DNA from: Zanthoxylum bungeanum
Lineage: Eukaryota > Streptophyta > Magnoliopsida > Sapindales > Rutaceae
DNA length: 64,000 nt
Direction: 5' to 3'
Assembly: GCA_019454045.1 (NCBI GenBank)
Contig: SKCR01041578.1
Coordinates: 32,180-96,179, forward strand
In this document: piece by piece, positions 51,145-62,429 of the stretch
How the letters are laid out: each line of letters opens with the position of its first letter
Numbering within the stretch: the first letter of the stretch is position 1
Program-made: the position numbers and the translations under genes
The notes under the pieces: generated by a model
Database searches by the model: none
Told to the model about the DNA's origin: nothing
The model's input: the letters and a program-made list of their open reading frames with translations, nothing else

Positions 51145-53408
51145 TCAAGGTAGAATAGGAAGCTCCACCCTATCAAAGGAAAAGAAACTAACCCGGCCAC
51201 CCTCTACATGACAAAACTTCAATGAAGTGCTACTACATTGTCTCTCAAGGACTTCGATATCTTCCTTGGATGGTGGATAAACCCTAAAAGAAAGCACAAG
51301 TCAGGGTCAGGGACTAATTGAGAATAAACTGGATAATATAAAACCAGATTAATATAAAAACTGGATAAATTATTATGTGAAAGATCTCAATACATTTGAA
51401 TAAATGCAGATAACATTTCCTCTACCAGACAACATTTGAGAAACAAATACAGCTCAGTTAAATGTAATGACAATCAATCAAAACATAAAAATGTGCATTG
51501 GATAGTTTTCATTCATAAATTGGAAAGCCACTCAAGCTCTTAGAAATTACTATAGATACTTGCCTTGTTATATACAACACAAAGCTTGGATCCCCAGGGC
51601 AAGACTTTTTGAACTTTCCATTCGGAAGATAAACATAAAAAACTGGTATCACTTCATTAATCCGCATATTATTGAACAAATCGACTAGAGAACTCTTGTC
51701 TTTTGGTTGCTTGTCCACAATTCCATTTCTTTTTGGAGTACCTTGAAGAGAAGCATCTTTACCTTTGGATATCTTCGTAGTCCAATGAACATCATGCCGC
51801 CCCACAATATAACCAAGAGACTTGAGGTGCCTATAAACTTCAAAATGCTCCCAACTGCATCCAGTCTTTTCATTTGCAACCTTTTCATAAATTTTTTTAA
51901 ATGGAACACACAAATCATTATTGTCCAGAAGATGTAATGCCCCAATTTCAGCCAAGAACCTGCAAGAAAATAAGTAACAAGTTACAAATCCCATCTCTCA
52001 ACATCACATAAAATACATCTACAATAAATAGTTCTACTTCTAAATCATTGAATAGTATTTGTCATGTTGATTAATATGTAAACTTCTCCTACCATGTTTC
52101 ACTAATATATATATATATTCCTTTATCTTTTTTAACCTCTTGTTAGTTAGTGTATAAGGAAATTATTGACCATGTCTAAAGAAAAACCAAAAAAAAAAAA
52201 AAAAAAAAAAATTTCCTAATGGGTTAATGGTGTTCTTTGGAGATTGAAATATTTGAAAGCATAGTAATTTCTAAGTACCACCTAAATTTAATTATCAATG
52301 CTTCTCCAAAAAGCACTCCATGTTCATAATTAATTGGAGAAAAATAGGTTGTCAATTAGAACCAAAAATTACGATATAGACACTGTATTTTTTTTTTTTT
52401 GGCTATTTGAAGTGTTTTTGGCAACAACAAAAACACTTCCACTCAGTGTTCTGAAAAGCGCCGCCTAGGCGTGCTTAGGCGACGTGTATAGGTTCGATAG
52501 CTTATGGTTGCTGTGCCTGGCTCCAAATCGCTGGGGCCAGGCGCTTGCCGGAATGGGCAGCGTTTTCTGCCCATTCGGTACATTTTTACTGGCAAATTCG
52601 TCGGCCATTGACCGCCGACCGACGCAGAATTCAAAATTAATTGCTTTTCCGGCCAAATTTCACACCTCAATCCGAACCATAACTTTAATTTTATAAAATT
52701 AACTCTCTAACTCATCAATTTGAAAAAATTCCAATTTATAACATAAATCCTAATTTCAAAAAACTCTATTTTTTTTTAATTTTTGTTAGTTTCTCATCAA
52801 ATTGACCATTTATAAATATTACCCATTACTCAAACAACATTTCTCTATAATTAATTTCTCCAAATCTTATACCTAATTATAGAAATTCTCAATTTCCGAT
52901 TAACCGCCTAGGCCTCGACTAGGCGCTCTAGGCATAGGTGCTGGGTCACTGCCCAACTAAGGCCTAGCGCGTTTTAGAACGCTGCTTCCACTCTAATCTC
53001 TAGTTTCCCTAACATATGCAAAAAAAAAAAAAAATCGAATTGCAAGCAAAACCAACTATAATCAAGGAGAATTTCACATACAGTGTCTCCTCAATTGAGC
53101 AGTAGGTCTTTCTATTTCGAACGATTCCTGTCGTCATCCATATTTTACCCTTCTTTTCTACAACCTCAGCCATTTCCATTTCATTGTTCCAATGAGCCTT
53201 TGAAATATCTTTCCTGAACACAATACCCCACAAGCAGTCAGATTATATTTTATAATTAGAACATATTTTCACTGAAGAGTGTATCATCCTACCTAAATTG
53301 TAACTTGGATGTAAAACCTGACATGAAAAATTCTTCATCATTTTCGTCCGCAACATTGACCTCATTATCACTGGTTTCTTCCCAGCATTCACAATCATTT
53401 TCTTCCAT
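51145..53408 (-). CDS. SEN54: tRNA-splicing endonuclease subunit SEN54, four coding exons
   Basis: SEN54 is a non-catalytic structural subunit of the heterotetrameric endonuclease that cuts introns out of precursor tRNAs; it pairs with the catalytic subunit SEN2. Exons on the minus strand: 53408-53293, 53213-53082, 51959-51564 and 51283-51145. They total 783 nt, 260 residues plus stop, in one unbroken frame. Residues 1-38 are acidic (MEENDCECWEETSDNEV). Residues 39-115 match the Sen54 N-terminal domain (KDISKAHWNNEMEMAEVV, IWMTTGIVRNRKTYCSIEET, LFLAEIGALHLLD). VYRHLKSLGYIVGRH follows near residue 120. The C-terminal nuclease-like fold has INEVIPVFYVYLPNGKFKKS, PGDPSFVLYIT and ends FFSFDRVELPILP. 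Introns 1 and 2 have GT-AG edges. Intron 3 has a GC donor (AAG|GCAAGT). A CAG at 53421 just upstream of the ATG hints at a 5' untranslated intron. Intron 2 carries a MITE. No disabling change is seen, so it is probably functional. Confidence 0.93.
52188..52211. repeat. Poly(A)/poly(T) run in SEN54 intron 2
   Basis: About 24 A on the plus strand (T in the sense strand), 230 bp from the MITE. A TA-repeat lies near 52107-52122. Likely length-variable. Confidence 0.8.
52444..52984. mobile_element. hAT MITE (non-autonomous relative of the large hAT), in SEN54 intron 2
   Basis: 541 bp. Ends CAGTGTTCTGAAAAGCG and (complement) CAGCGTTCTAAAACGCG. Perfect 8-bp target duplications CTTCCACT lie at 52436-52443 and 52985-52992. 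Its termini and GCCTAGGCG-type subterminal words match those of the hAT at 22023-44683, so the same transposase probably moved it. No coding capacity. It lies between the exon 2 donor and exon 3 acceptor and leaves both untouched. Confidence 0.93.
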
Positions 53409-54325
53409 TATGCTTTAACCTGAAACACTCTGACAGCAAATTCAAAAATATAAAATACAGAAGAAAAACTAATAACCGAAAACAATGGAGTGATATTTAC
53501 CAAAGAAACCACATAATAGAATCGGCTGGTCATGAATTGATAAATGAATTAAAATAAAATAAAAAATAAAAATAAAAAAGGCAAGTTAAACAATAAGGTT
53601 AATCTCAAATATTTAAAAGCACGGCAACTGCAATTTTGAAGGCAAGCCACGTCAACTGAAAAAAAATCCCAACACAAGTTTTCACAATACTTCTCACAAA
53701 CATTTCATCGAACACAACGTAAACACCACAAGCATCTCCGTAATTTGAACTCGCTCAATTTCAAACAAGATAATAACATAACATGTTCAATCTTTGGAAG
53801 ACATGCATACTTGAGATTGGCATAATCTTGATTTCATGTCTTTGAATGGAGGTGATTAAAATTCAAATTATAAAAGATTTTCCAATTAAAGAAAATGAGG
53901 CAAATTGAAGTGGTGGTGGGCGCTTCAGCAAGGGAAAAAAAAATAGAGTTTTGGTTGCTTTTAAGATTTCACCTTTTATAGATTTTTAAAGATTTCACCT
54001 TTAGGTTTATATGAGTGAACAAATTGAAATTTTGACAAAAATTCTCACATTCGAATATTGATGAAACAATTAATTCACAAGTCCATGAAAATTTGCATCT
54101 TCTGAAAATACTAATGAGTTCGATTTTTTATACTCAACAGCATATTTTTTTTATAAGTTTTTATTTAAAAAACCAATTAGAATAGAATCTTTAATATTAA
54201 ACCCTAACTAAATTTAAAAATTTATATTTATCCTTACGAGTGTAAAATTATTAAAAAATAATAAACAAAAATTAAAAATTAAACACACACCGCCAGGCGA
54301 TAGTTGTACGTACGCACCGTTTTTT
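53409..54325. other. Upstream region of SEN54
   Basis: About 900 bp with no coding sequence. On the minus strand a pyrimidine-rich tract and TTTCAG end 12 bp before the ATG, suggesting that an untranslated first exon lies further up, somewhere towards 53700-53950. Promoter elements were not assigned with confidence. Confidence 0.5.
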
Positions 54326-54914
54326 CTCCATAACTCTGAAACGTACTTGTACGCACCTTTTTTCAAATAATTAAACCACGGAAACAAAAGAGTTTCTTTT
54401 TTGTTCAGATCTTATTATTATTATTATCAACACGAGATCGAATGCATATTAGAAATTATAAAAAAAAAATTAGTAATTAGAAATCAAAGCGAATGAGAAG
54501 ATTAAGAGAAGAAAAATGCATACCAATTGTTTGTCGAGCTCCTGAGTGAAGTTGAGTTTCGGCCCTGAAAGGTTTTCCAGTACGCGTGATAATTTTTTAA
54601 TGAAATGACAAATTAGCCCTCCAGTCAATATTATTACTCCGTTGGGCTTTGAAATTATTGGGCCGCTTTGGAGTCTTTTTTTATTCTTACTATTACCACC
54701 CCTTTAGGTTAAGATGACTTTGTATTTAAAGATATTAATAGATCTTATTAAATTCACGTGTGGAATTTATTTTTTTTCCTAAATGGAGAAACTTTATTAG
54801 ATCAAAAAGAGAAAGGGAGAGTACATAATCAAAGCAATAAGCCAAGTAGCAAATTTTATATTTCAGATAATCTCAACCATCATTAAAAAGGCTTTTTTTT
54901 TTTATAGGATTGGG

Positions 54915-55451
54915 TAGGGGTGGCAATTTAGGTTATGATTCGTTTATTCATTCTATTCGATTTGCTTTAAAGCGAATACGGGTTTGAAAAAATGGATTCG
55001 TTTAAAAAATGGGTCAATTCGATTCGATTCGTTTATTAAACGAATCGATTAAGCTCATTGATTCGTTTATTCGTTTAGGATCCGTTTTATTTTTTTTTTA
55101 CTGGTTATTGATATTTTTCAATTAAGATTCGAGAAATTATAGCTAATTACCATAGAAAAAATAATATTGTCGATATTTGGTGAAGTGATTTTAGTAAATA
55201 TATTAATTACATATTCATATGTATATATTTGTGAAAATTTAATGTAAATAAATAATGATAAATTATGTTATTGAATAATATCATAACTAAACGAATATTC
55301 GTATTCGATTCGTTTAATAAACAAATCGAATACGAATCATGATATTATGGTTCATTTAATAAATGAATCGAATACAAATTCATCACATTATGATTCGATT
55401 TGTTTAAGATTCGATATAAATTTAATTCGTTGATTCATTTTATCATCCATA
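54915..55451. mobile_element. hAT-type MITE (family M1), second copy, 537 bp
   Basis: Begins TAGGGGTGGCAATTTAGG; the right end TTTATCATCCATA is a decayed version of the inverted repeat. Perfect 8-bp duplications GGATTGGG lie at 54907-54914 and 55452-55459. The interior matches the copy at 34662-35220 in inverse orientation, with repeated ATTCGATTCGTTTA words. Confidence 0.92.
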
Positions 55452-55745
55452 GGATTGGGTGTCACATACAATCAAGTAAAAGAATTAGGAGTTAAATTCA
55501 TTTTGACTAAAAACTCATTATATGAACACATTGTAGTTATTATTTGTTAATTTTAATAAAATTTTAGTACTTTTACGACAAAGAGACTTTTATTTAAAAA
55601 CTCAAGGGAATATAATTTTTCTCATTTAGCCTAAGATAAATTTAAAATTTGCATTTATTCTAATGACATGTAGAGAGACATAAATACACATAGCAAAAAC
55701 TTATTATTACATAGCTGCCATTACAATTTATTTACAAGTTAATTA

Positions 55746-55772
55746 TATTATATATATATATATATATATATT
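55746..55772. repeat. (TA)n microsatellite
   Basis: About 13 TA units in repeat copy 2. The equivalent place in copy 1 (near 50090) lacks a long TA tract. Confidence 0.85.
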
Positions 55773-56224
55773 AAAATAAGTATTTCATGAAAATATATAT
55801 ATTATTAATTTACAAATCATCAACTTTAAAACAAATAATATTGTCGATATGTTTCGACAAACAAAAAAATGAGTCAAAAATTACCTTGCATTCTATGAGA
55901 TTAATGATTTCAGACCACTTATATTCAAACACCCATATATCATTCATTTGGACTTTAACAAACCACCCCTAAAAATCTGGATATACCTTACATCCATACC
56001 TATAACTTTCATCAACAGATTTCTCTCAAATTTGGACTTCCGTAATATTGAAATCAGCCTCAAAATCGTTGTATCGCAAATACTACATAACCCTAACAAT
56101 TTATAATCAATAAAAAATCCCAGAGAATCTTCAAAGACAAATTCTAATCGAGTGAAAATAAAAATCAGTTCAGTGTTTGAAGGTACAATAATAATTTGTT
56201 ATTAAATTAAGTCATATTTTATTG

Positions 56225-57205
56225 AGATCAATTACAATCACATTTTCATATTGCTCAGTCACAATCACATTTTCATGTTTCATTAAGTTTTTGATATTTT
56301 ACTTGAGGCACATTGACCACAGTCTCAACTATATTTTATCTAAGACGCATAAAGTACAATCACAGTCACATTGAGCTTTGTTACAATTAAATTTGACTTA
56401 TGTCACATTGAGCTTAATCAAAATCATATTTTATCTAAGTCACATTAACATAAGTAACTGTTACATTGAGCTTAGTCATATTTTACTTAAGTTACATTAA
56501 AATTGGTCACAATCATAATAACATTAAGCTCAATCACAACCACATTTGACCCAACTCACATTGAGCTCAATTACATCAACATTGCAAATATCATAAGGCC
56601 TATATTGCTTACCTTTAGTCACATTTCTTACCCTCAGTCACATTTCTTACTTTCAGTCACATTACTTACTCTCGGTCACATTAGTTACTCTCGGTCACAT
56701 TGCTTATCCTCGGTAATATTACTTACCATCAGTCACATTACTTACCTTCAGTCATATTGCTTACTCTCGCTATATTGGGTGACTGAAAATTATGTTGTGT
56801 GTGCCTCAATAATATTTCTTATCCTCAATCATATTGCAATAGCATGAGGCCCATGAACTTATTACTTAAAACCAACCCTCAATCATATTACTTATATTCA
56901 GTCACATTGTTGAACCTCAGTCACATTATTAACACTCATTCACATTAGTAATTGACCTTCAGTCATATTACTGACTCTTGCTACATTGGTTACTGAAAAT
57001 TATGTTGTGTATGCCACAATAATATTGCTTATCCTCAATCATATTGCAATAGCATGAGGCCCATAAACTTGTTACTTAAAACTAACTCTCAATCACATTA
57101 CTTACCTTCAGTCACATTATTGAACCTCAATTACATTATTGACACCCATTCACATTAGTAATTGAAAATTGTGTTGTGTGCACCTCAGTAACATTAGTTA
57201 TCCCT
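56225..57205. repeat. Minisatellite-like region of degenerate CAGTCACATT / TTACC units
   Basis: Nearly 1 kb of short, imperfect units of 15-19 bp such as CTCGGTCACATTRCTTAC, with longer blocks repeated (56790-56870 and 57005-57085 share TATTGCAATAGCATGAGGCC). The frame 56503-56847 is a product of this repeat. No relation to neighbours seen. Confidence 0.75.
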
Positions 57206-58686
57206 AGATTGTTATTAATATTTGAATAAATTTATAGTGTTGGTAATGCTAGTACATTAAAAGTAAAGGTGTTTGCTCTCTACATCCATCTCTAAGATTT
57301 AAAAATTCAAAGTTTTCTCAATATACCCACTCATTTCTAATTTTTTTTAAATAAAACATTAATTTTAATATAAAACGAGTTATATTTGAAGATTCGAATT
57401 TTGTCCTAGGTTTCGACCCTATACGATTATTACACAATAAATTAAGACAATTCCTAATTATTGTTTCTATGGATTACTATCAAAACACCCTTAAGTCTAA
57501 CAATTATGAATCAACACAAATAAAATAATGCAGTAAAAAAAAATCAACACAATAATTTTGTTAACGAATTGGAAAATTCGTGTGAGTAAAAAATCACTCC
57601 GAGAATTTAGGCCACTAGCCAAAATCCACTATAATGAGAAAAACTTACAATGATGGTATATGACCTATGACGGCAACTCTGTCGACTCTAATGTTCTAGA
57701 CTATAACAACCCGAAAAACTCCTCGAGCCCTACCAAACAGCGTTCTTCAGAATCTCTGAAGTCTCTGAGCGGATCTACCCTACGAGCTCGCAACGCCGGA
57801 ACTCCAACTATTAATCTTCCTCCTTGAGAACTCTGAAGGCTTAGGAAATTGAGTTAGGGTTGTGTTTCTATGTTGATGATCGAACAAGGAACAATATCAC
57901 CAAGAAATAGAAGACATGGTGAACAAAGAAGTCTTCAAAGTGAAAATCAATAAGGTTGAAAACTAAGAAGATTTTAGGCTCAGAATAATGTGTTTCCAAC
58001 CCTTGTGAAGTTGGCTCTAAGTTTTTTTATATAGGTAGGACAAAGGTAAGGGTTTCATAGTGCAAATTTGGTTTAAAAATGCGTCCAAAATAACCTACTT
58101 ACATATGGGAATTCAAACGCCACAAGAACGCGTGTCAGACACGCGTTGTTTCGCAAGCTCATTCGAATGTAATCTCGAACGCAAACACACTGGTGTCGGG
58201 GCAGTTGTGGAACCCCTAGGGTTGGATCGGTACCCCGCACAGCAGAAATGGGTCTAACTTGTGGATATCAAGTATGAGTGTAATTTTAAATTATTTAATG
58301 AAATATTATATTCCATTACGATTGTATAGGAAAAAATCGGGGCTGAATCGGAGTCCGAAAATTAAAAAACAGGCGAAAATAAAATTATCGCGCGCGCACT
58401 GCACAAGTAGCTGACATTTTTTTTTTGTTTTCTTTGTTTCTTCCTTCAGCTCACTTTCCAGTGAGCTGAATGTATTAGGGTATTTTACCCTAATATCTTC
58501 TAACTCTCTCTAAACACTTCAAAAACACCCAAAATTATTTTTAACATCAAAACCAACATCAACACATGTTAAAGAATAAAAATCAAGTTTTTCAAAATAT
58601 CAAATATTTTTACAAAAACATAAATTTATTCTAAATACGCATTTTTGTAAATTTTGAATCCAATACACAAATCAAATTAGAATCAC
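57206..58686 (-). other. Non-coding region with a probable decayed LTR
   Basis: On the minus strand, about 58210-57400 has LTR-like order: a CCTATATAAAAA TATA-like box near 58030, a transcribed-leader-like part, then GTGATTTTTTACTCACACG and ATTGTCTTAATTTATTG stretches seen near the ends of some plant copia LTRs. No target duplications or primer site could be fixed. The remaining sequence up to 58686 has no coding potential. Confidence 0.35.
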
Positions 58687-61625
58687 TGTGGGAACACACA
58701 GGGAACTGGGCGACGCAATGCTGTTCCAGGCTCGGGGGCCTAGTTGGGAGTACGGAGTAGCCACGGGGGACTAAACCGGAGAGTAATGGAGTCGCCACCC
58801 GGTGTGAACCGGGACAAAGATTTAAGGCCGCACTCACCCCTCGCAAGGGAATACCTCAAACCATTGGGTTCAGAACGGTCCCTTACTTATGCAACTTGTA
58901 ATGTAAAGATTTATGCAATAATCCAACCAAGCCTATGACATATATTTCCAAGTGTACCACAATCCTAAATTCACATGCTTAAAAGTATAGTTTACATCTA
59001 ACATACATGAAACCAAATCTTATATCCAAATTCACATGCTCAAAGGTAAGCCTTTGCAACAACAAGCACATAACGTCATAAGAATTCAATCATTCATGTC
59101 AATATAAACACAAACAGTCATGGTAACATTTGCATGTAATGTAAAGGAAATCAAAATGACGACAAATAATATTGTAGGCGCATTATGTAAAGAAGCATAT
59201 AAGATATGGTCAAAATAACCGCATGATAAACGAAATCAATACAAACACGCAACTTTAAGAGATAAAGAAAGACACGAATTTAAACATGCCAAAGATGAAA
59301 AAATCAAAGATGTAATTTTACATTAAAGATGAACATGCCATAATGTGATGCTAAAGGATCTGTTTACCGTGTGCATTCATGCAGCGTTCGTATACGCGTT
59401 CGCACGGTAAACAGAAGGTTCTCATTCGAGTAGCGTTTGTAAACGCGTTCGAACGGAAATGAAACAGAATGCTCACGTTCGTATGGCGTTTGTGAACGCG
59501 TTCGAACGGAAATGAAACAGAATACTCACGTTCGTGTGGCATTTGTGAACGCGTTCGAACGAAAATGAAACAGAATACTCACGTTCGTGTGGCGTTTGTT
59601 AACGCGTTCGAACGGAAATGAAACAGAATACTCACATTCGTATGGCGTTCGTGAACGCATTCGAACGGAAATAAAATAGAATGCTCACGTTCGTATGACG
59701 TTCGTGAACGCGTTCGAACAGAAATAAGACCTGATGCATGACAAGGCAAAATACATGCGCGTTCGAGTTGCGTTCGTAAACGCGTTCGAACGGGAACAGA
59801 TCTGATGCATGAAATGAGACGCAATACATAAACAACAAAATAAAGGGGCGCGGCGAAGTACTGCCGTAAAGGTGGCCTTTTGGGGCTCTTGATCTCTCAA
59901 AGAGAGGACCTTTAGACCAACATACTAAGCCCATGCACGTCACATCAAATCATGCATACAAACATAAAGACAATCATATCAAACTAAGTATGCCCGATTG
60001 AACGTATCTTGCATTCAACCGGACACACATCAACCGGCGCGGCAAAGCATCGTGGTAAAGGGCTTTAACCCTTCCCCATAGGGGATCTTTCATTCCACTT
60101 ACTAAGCCCATGCGCTCGATCGGATCATGCAGGAATAAGCAACATACAGAATTCAAGTGACGAGAAATAAATAAACCAAAGCAACACAAAACAAGAGAAG
60201 GTGCCGTTTACTCAAGTGGTACGTGGAGTTGTATCCCAAGTACAGACCGCACTACCGTCCATTCGGATTCGGCTACGGAATTTACGTCTGGGTTTCCATC
60301 CTATATACCACAAGAGACGACACTCTTCCATTTCATTCAAGCCACAACATGCATCCACAAACGACTCTCATGCGAATAGAATTCAATAATAAAAGAAAAC
60401 GAATATAAACTAATGAAAAAGCGTGCCCTCAGGTCTAACCTTTTAAATCACCTCTCGGATGTACGGTACACGATCGTCGGAAGGGTGGATGCTCCGCAAC
60501 TCTTCCGGTTCACTGGTTCACTGTTCTCGTTCGTTGTCTTACTGTTTTGAGTCGTCGTTCTCCGTCTTTTACTGCTATTTTTGACTCTGATTCGCTGCCG
60601 TTGCTACTGTTTTGCTGCTGTATTTTAGTTACTGTTTTTGGGCGGTTTTGATGTTCTTGATGGACTGTTTTGGGTGTTCTTTTTGGTGATGTTATGGTGT
60701 GGTTCGGGGGTTGTTTTATGTGTGTGTTTAGGGCTGCTGTATGCGTGTTTTAGGGCTGCTGTATGGGCTATTTTAGGAGGTGTAGGGGCTGCTATTTTCG
60801 GTTGTGGAGTGGGGGGAGATGAAGGGGATTATTTCTGTTTTTCTTCTTGTTATTGCCGTGAGTGGCTAGGGCTCTTGGTGTGTTGTGATTTGTGTGAGTT
60901 GTGTGTATCTTAGGTGTATGAGCTAGGGGAGGCTTTTCTTGTATGAATGAGCTAGGGGCCTGGATGTCTTGGTTAGGGTTGTTTATATAGAGAATGGCTA
61001 GGGCTACTCCTTGTCTCACAAGGAAGGGATTTTGGCATAAAATGGAGGATTTGATTTGGTGTTGGACAAGGAAAGCAAGAGATTGATGGGGGACAAATTT
61101 GGTTTAGATTAGGAAGGTTGAATATTTGATTGGCTTTAATTGGTTAGGATTGATTTTAATTAGGCATATCTTATTTTAATTTTAGTATATGAATTATTTA
61201 AATTAGGCATGATTTTGGTTTAAGTTGGTAATTATTTATTTTATGTTTGGTATATGTTTTATTTAATTATTTAATTAATTTAATTATTATCTTATTTAGT
61301 TAACGTTTTAATTAATATTTATTTATTTAATTTGGGATGTGTTTTATGGGCTTTGGGGGGCTAATTGGGCTAGGGTGCGAGGCTAGCAGCAAAACCAGAA
61401 ATACCGACTCCGTTCGAACGCCAATTCCAACGAGGCACGAACGTCCGCAATCTGCCTGACGTTCGAACGAAGTAACGAACGCAGCACCAACGAAGACAGT
61501 GAACCTTGTTTATTCTGAATTTCCCCTTCCGACGTCCGTTTCTCGTGACCTCCGTGACTTAAAAGGTAGTGTCTCCAAAATGAGACTCATCATAGGGACT
61601 TATGTGTAAAAATGCAGTGCCTACA
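58687..61625 (-). repeat. 3' LTR of a Tat-like element, family L3 (2939 bp)
   Basis: On the minus strand it starts TGTAGGCACTGCATTTTTAC at 61625, right after a purine-rich tract, and ends GTGTTCCCACA at 58687. The flanking 5-mer outside the element is ATCAC (58682-58686). It aligns inverted with the solo LTR at 36381-40700 and is longer partly because of a 53-bp repeat array. Frames within it (for example 60638-60913) are not supported as genes. Confidence 0.88.
59365..59790. repeat. 53-bp tandem array in the L3 LTR
   Basis: About seven units spaced 53 bp (for example starts at 59471, 59524, 59577, 59630), each like CTCACGTTCGTATGGCGTTT followed by GTGAACGCGTTCGAACGGAA. The core AACGCGTTCGAAC is rich in palindromes (ACGCGT, TTCGAA). 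The last units become irregular. It is absent from the other L3 LTR (36381-40700). Confidence 0.9.
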
Positions 61626-61641
61626 GTCGCCCCCACTTTGA
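61626..61641 (-). other. Polypurine tract of the L3 Tat-like element
   Basis: The complement reads CAAAGTGGGGGCGAC directly before the LTR start. This fixes the orientation: the element runs right to left and 58687-61625 is its 3' LTR. Confidence 0.8.
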
Positions 61642-61774
61642 TGGGACTTGTGTAATGTGTAACAGTGACAATCCTATCAAAGTTATGCAATGCATTTTCA
61701 CTTACCTGGCTCGCCAGCTGCCACTTGACTTACCATGTGTTGAGTTGAGTTGATTTGGATGGTGAGGTGCTGCG

Positions 61775-62030
61775 ACCCCTAGTTCATTCTCGAACCGTGC
61801 TGTGATGTGGTCCATTCCTGAACCGTTGCTGTGAGGTGATCCATTCCCGAACCGTTACTGTAAGGTGGTCCATTCTCGAACCGTTACTGTGAGTTCGTTC
61901 ATTCCCGAACAGTGACTGTGAGGTGGTTCATTCTCGAACTGTTACTGTAAGGTGGTCTATTCCCGAACCGTTACTGTGAGGTGGTCCATTCCCGAACCGT
62001 GACTGTAAGGTGGTTCATTCCCGAACCGTT
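61775..62030. repeat. 29-bp tandem array in the 3' untranslated region of the L3 element
   Basis: About nine units of the type TTACTGTGAGGTGGTCCATT plus CCCGAACCG. It adjoins two other arrays. Confidence 0.85.
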
Positions 62031-62380
62031 CTTCCATTCTTGGAGTGCCATTCTCGGCCTGTTCATTCTTGAACTGTGTTTCCATTCTTGGAGTGCCATT
62101 CCCGGCTTGTTCATTCTCGAACTGTGTTTCCATTCTTGGATTGCCATTCCCGGCTTGTTCATTCTCGAACTGTGTTTCCATTCTTGGATTGTCATTCCCG
62201 ACTTGTTCATTCTCGAACTGTGTTTCCATTCTTGGATTGCCATTCCTGGCTTGTTCATTCTCGAACTGTGTTTCCATTCTTGGAGTGCCATTCCCGGCTT
62301 GTTCATTCTTGAACGGTGTTTCCATTCTTGGAGTGCCATTCCCGGTTTGTTCATTCTTGAACTGTCCATTCCCGGACTAT
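62031..62380. repeat. 48-bp tandem array in the 3' untranslated region of the L3 element
   Basis: About seven units containing TGTTTCCATTCTTGG, TGCCATTCCCGGC and TTGTTCATTCTCGAAC. Because 48 is divisible by three, all frames stay open over several units. The minus strand gives a 16-residue repeat (NEQAGNGNPRMETQFE). This is a by-product of unit length unless shown otherwise. Confidence 0.9.
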
Positions 62381-62429
62381 ATCTCCATTCTCGAAATGCC
62401 ATTCTCGGCAGAACTGATCTGATGTGATG

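Larger units (their letters stand above)
54326..56198. repeat. Segmental direct repeat, copy 2 (truncated eL15 5' end), upstream of SEN54
   Basis: Same orientation as 49605-50559. It contains about 35 bp of eL15 exon 2 (54326-54360), intron 1, and the exon 1 region near 54510-54530, where the start codon is changed to ATT (ATTG|GTATGC). The rest of the eL15 gene is absent. It is longer than copy 1 because of an extra stretch at about 54575-54906 and the MITE at 54915-55451. SEN54 thus lies between two direct copies. Confidence 0.85.

Noticed and set aside
51562..51570. GT donor four bases inside the GC donor of SEN54 intron 3
   Set aside because: Using it shifts the frame into exon 4 and loses the conserved C-terminal sequence.
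56503..56847. 114-codon frame
   Set aside because: Encoded by the degenerate minisatellite; no similarity seen.
57206..58686. A possible gene around 58060-58257
   Set aside because: Short frame without family similarity, in sequence with LTR-like features.
60638..60913. 91-codon Gly/Val/Cys-rich frame
   Set aside because: Inside the L3 LTR; GT-rich low-complexity sequence.
61957..62427. Frames of 122-148 codons on both strands with 16-residue repeats
   Set aside because: Produced by the 48-bp tandem array. No known protein and no start or splice context; kept only as a low-interest finding.
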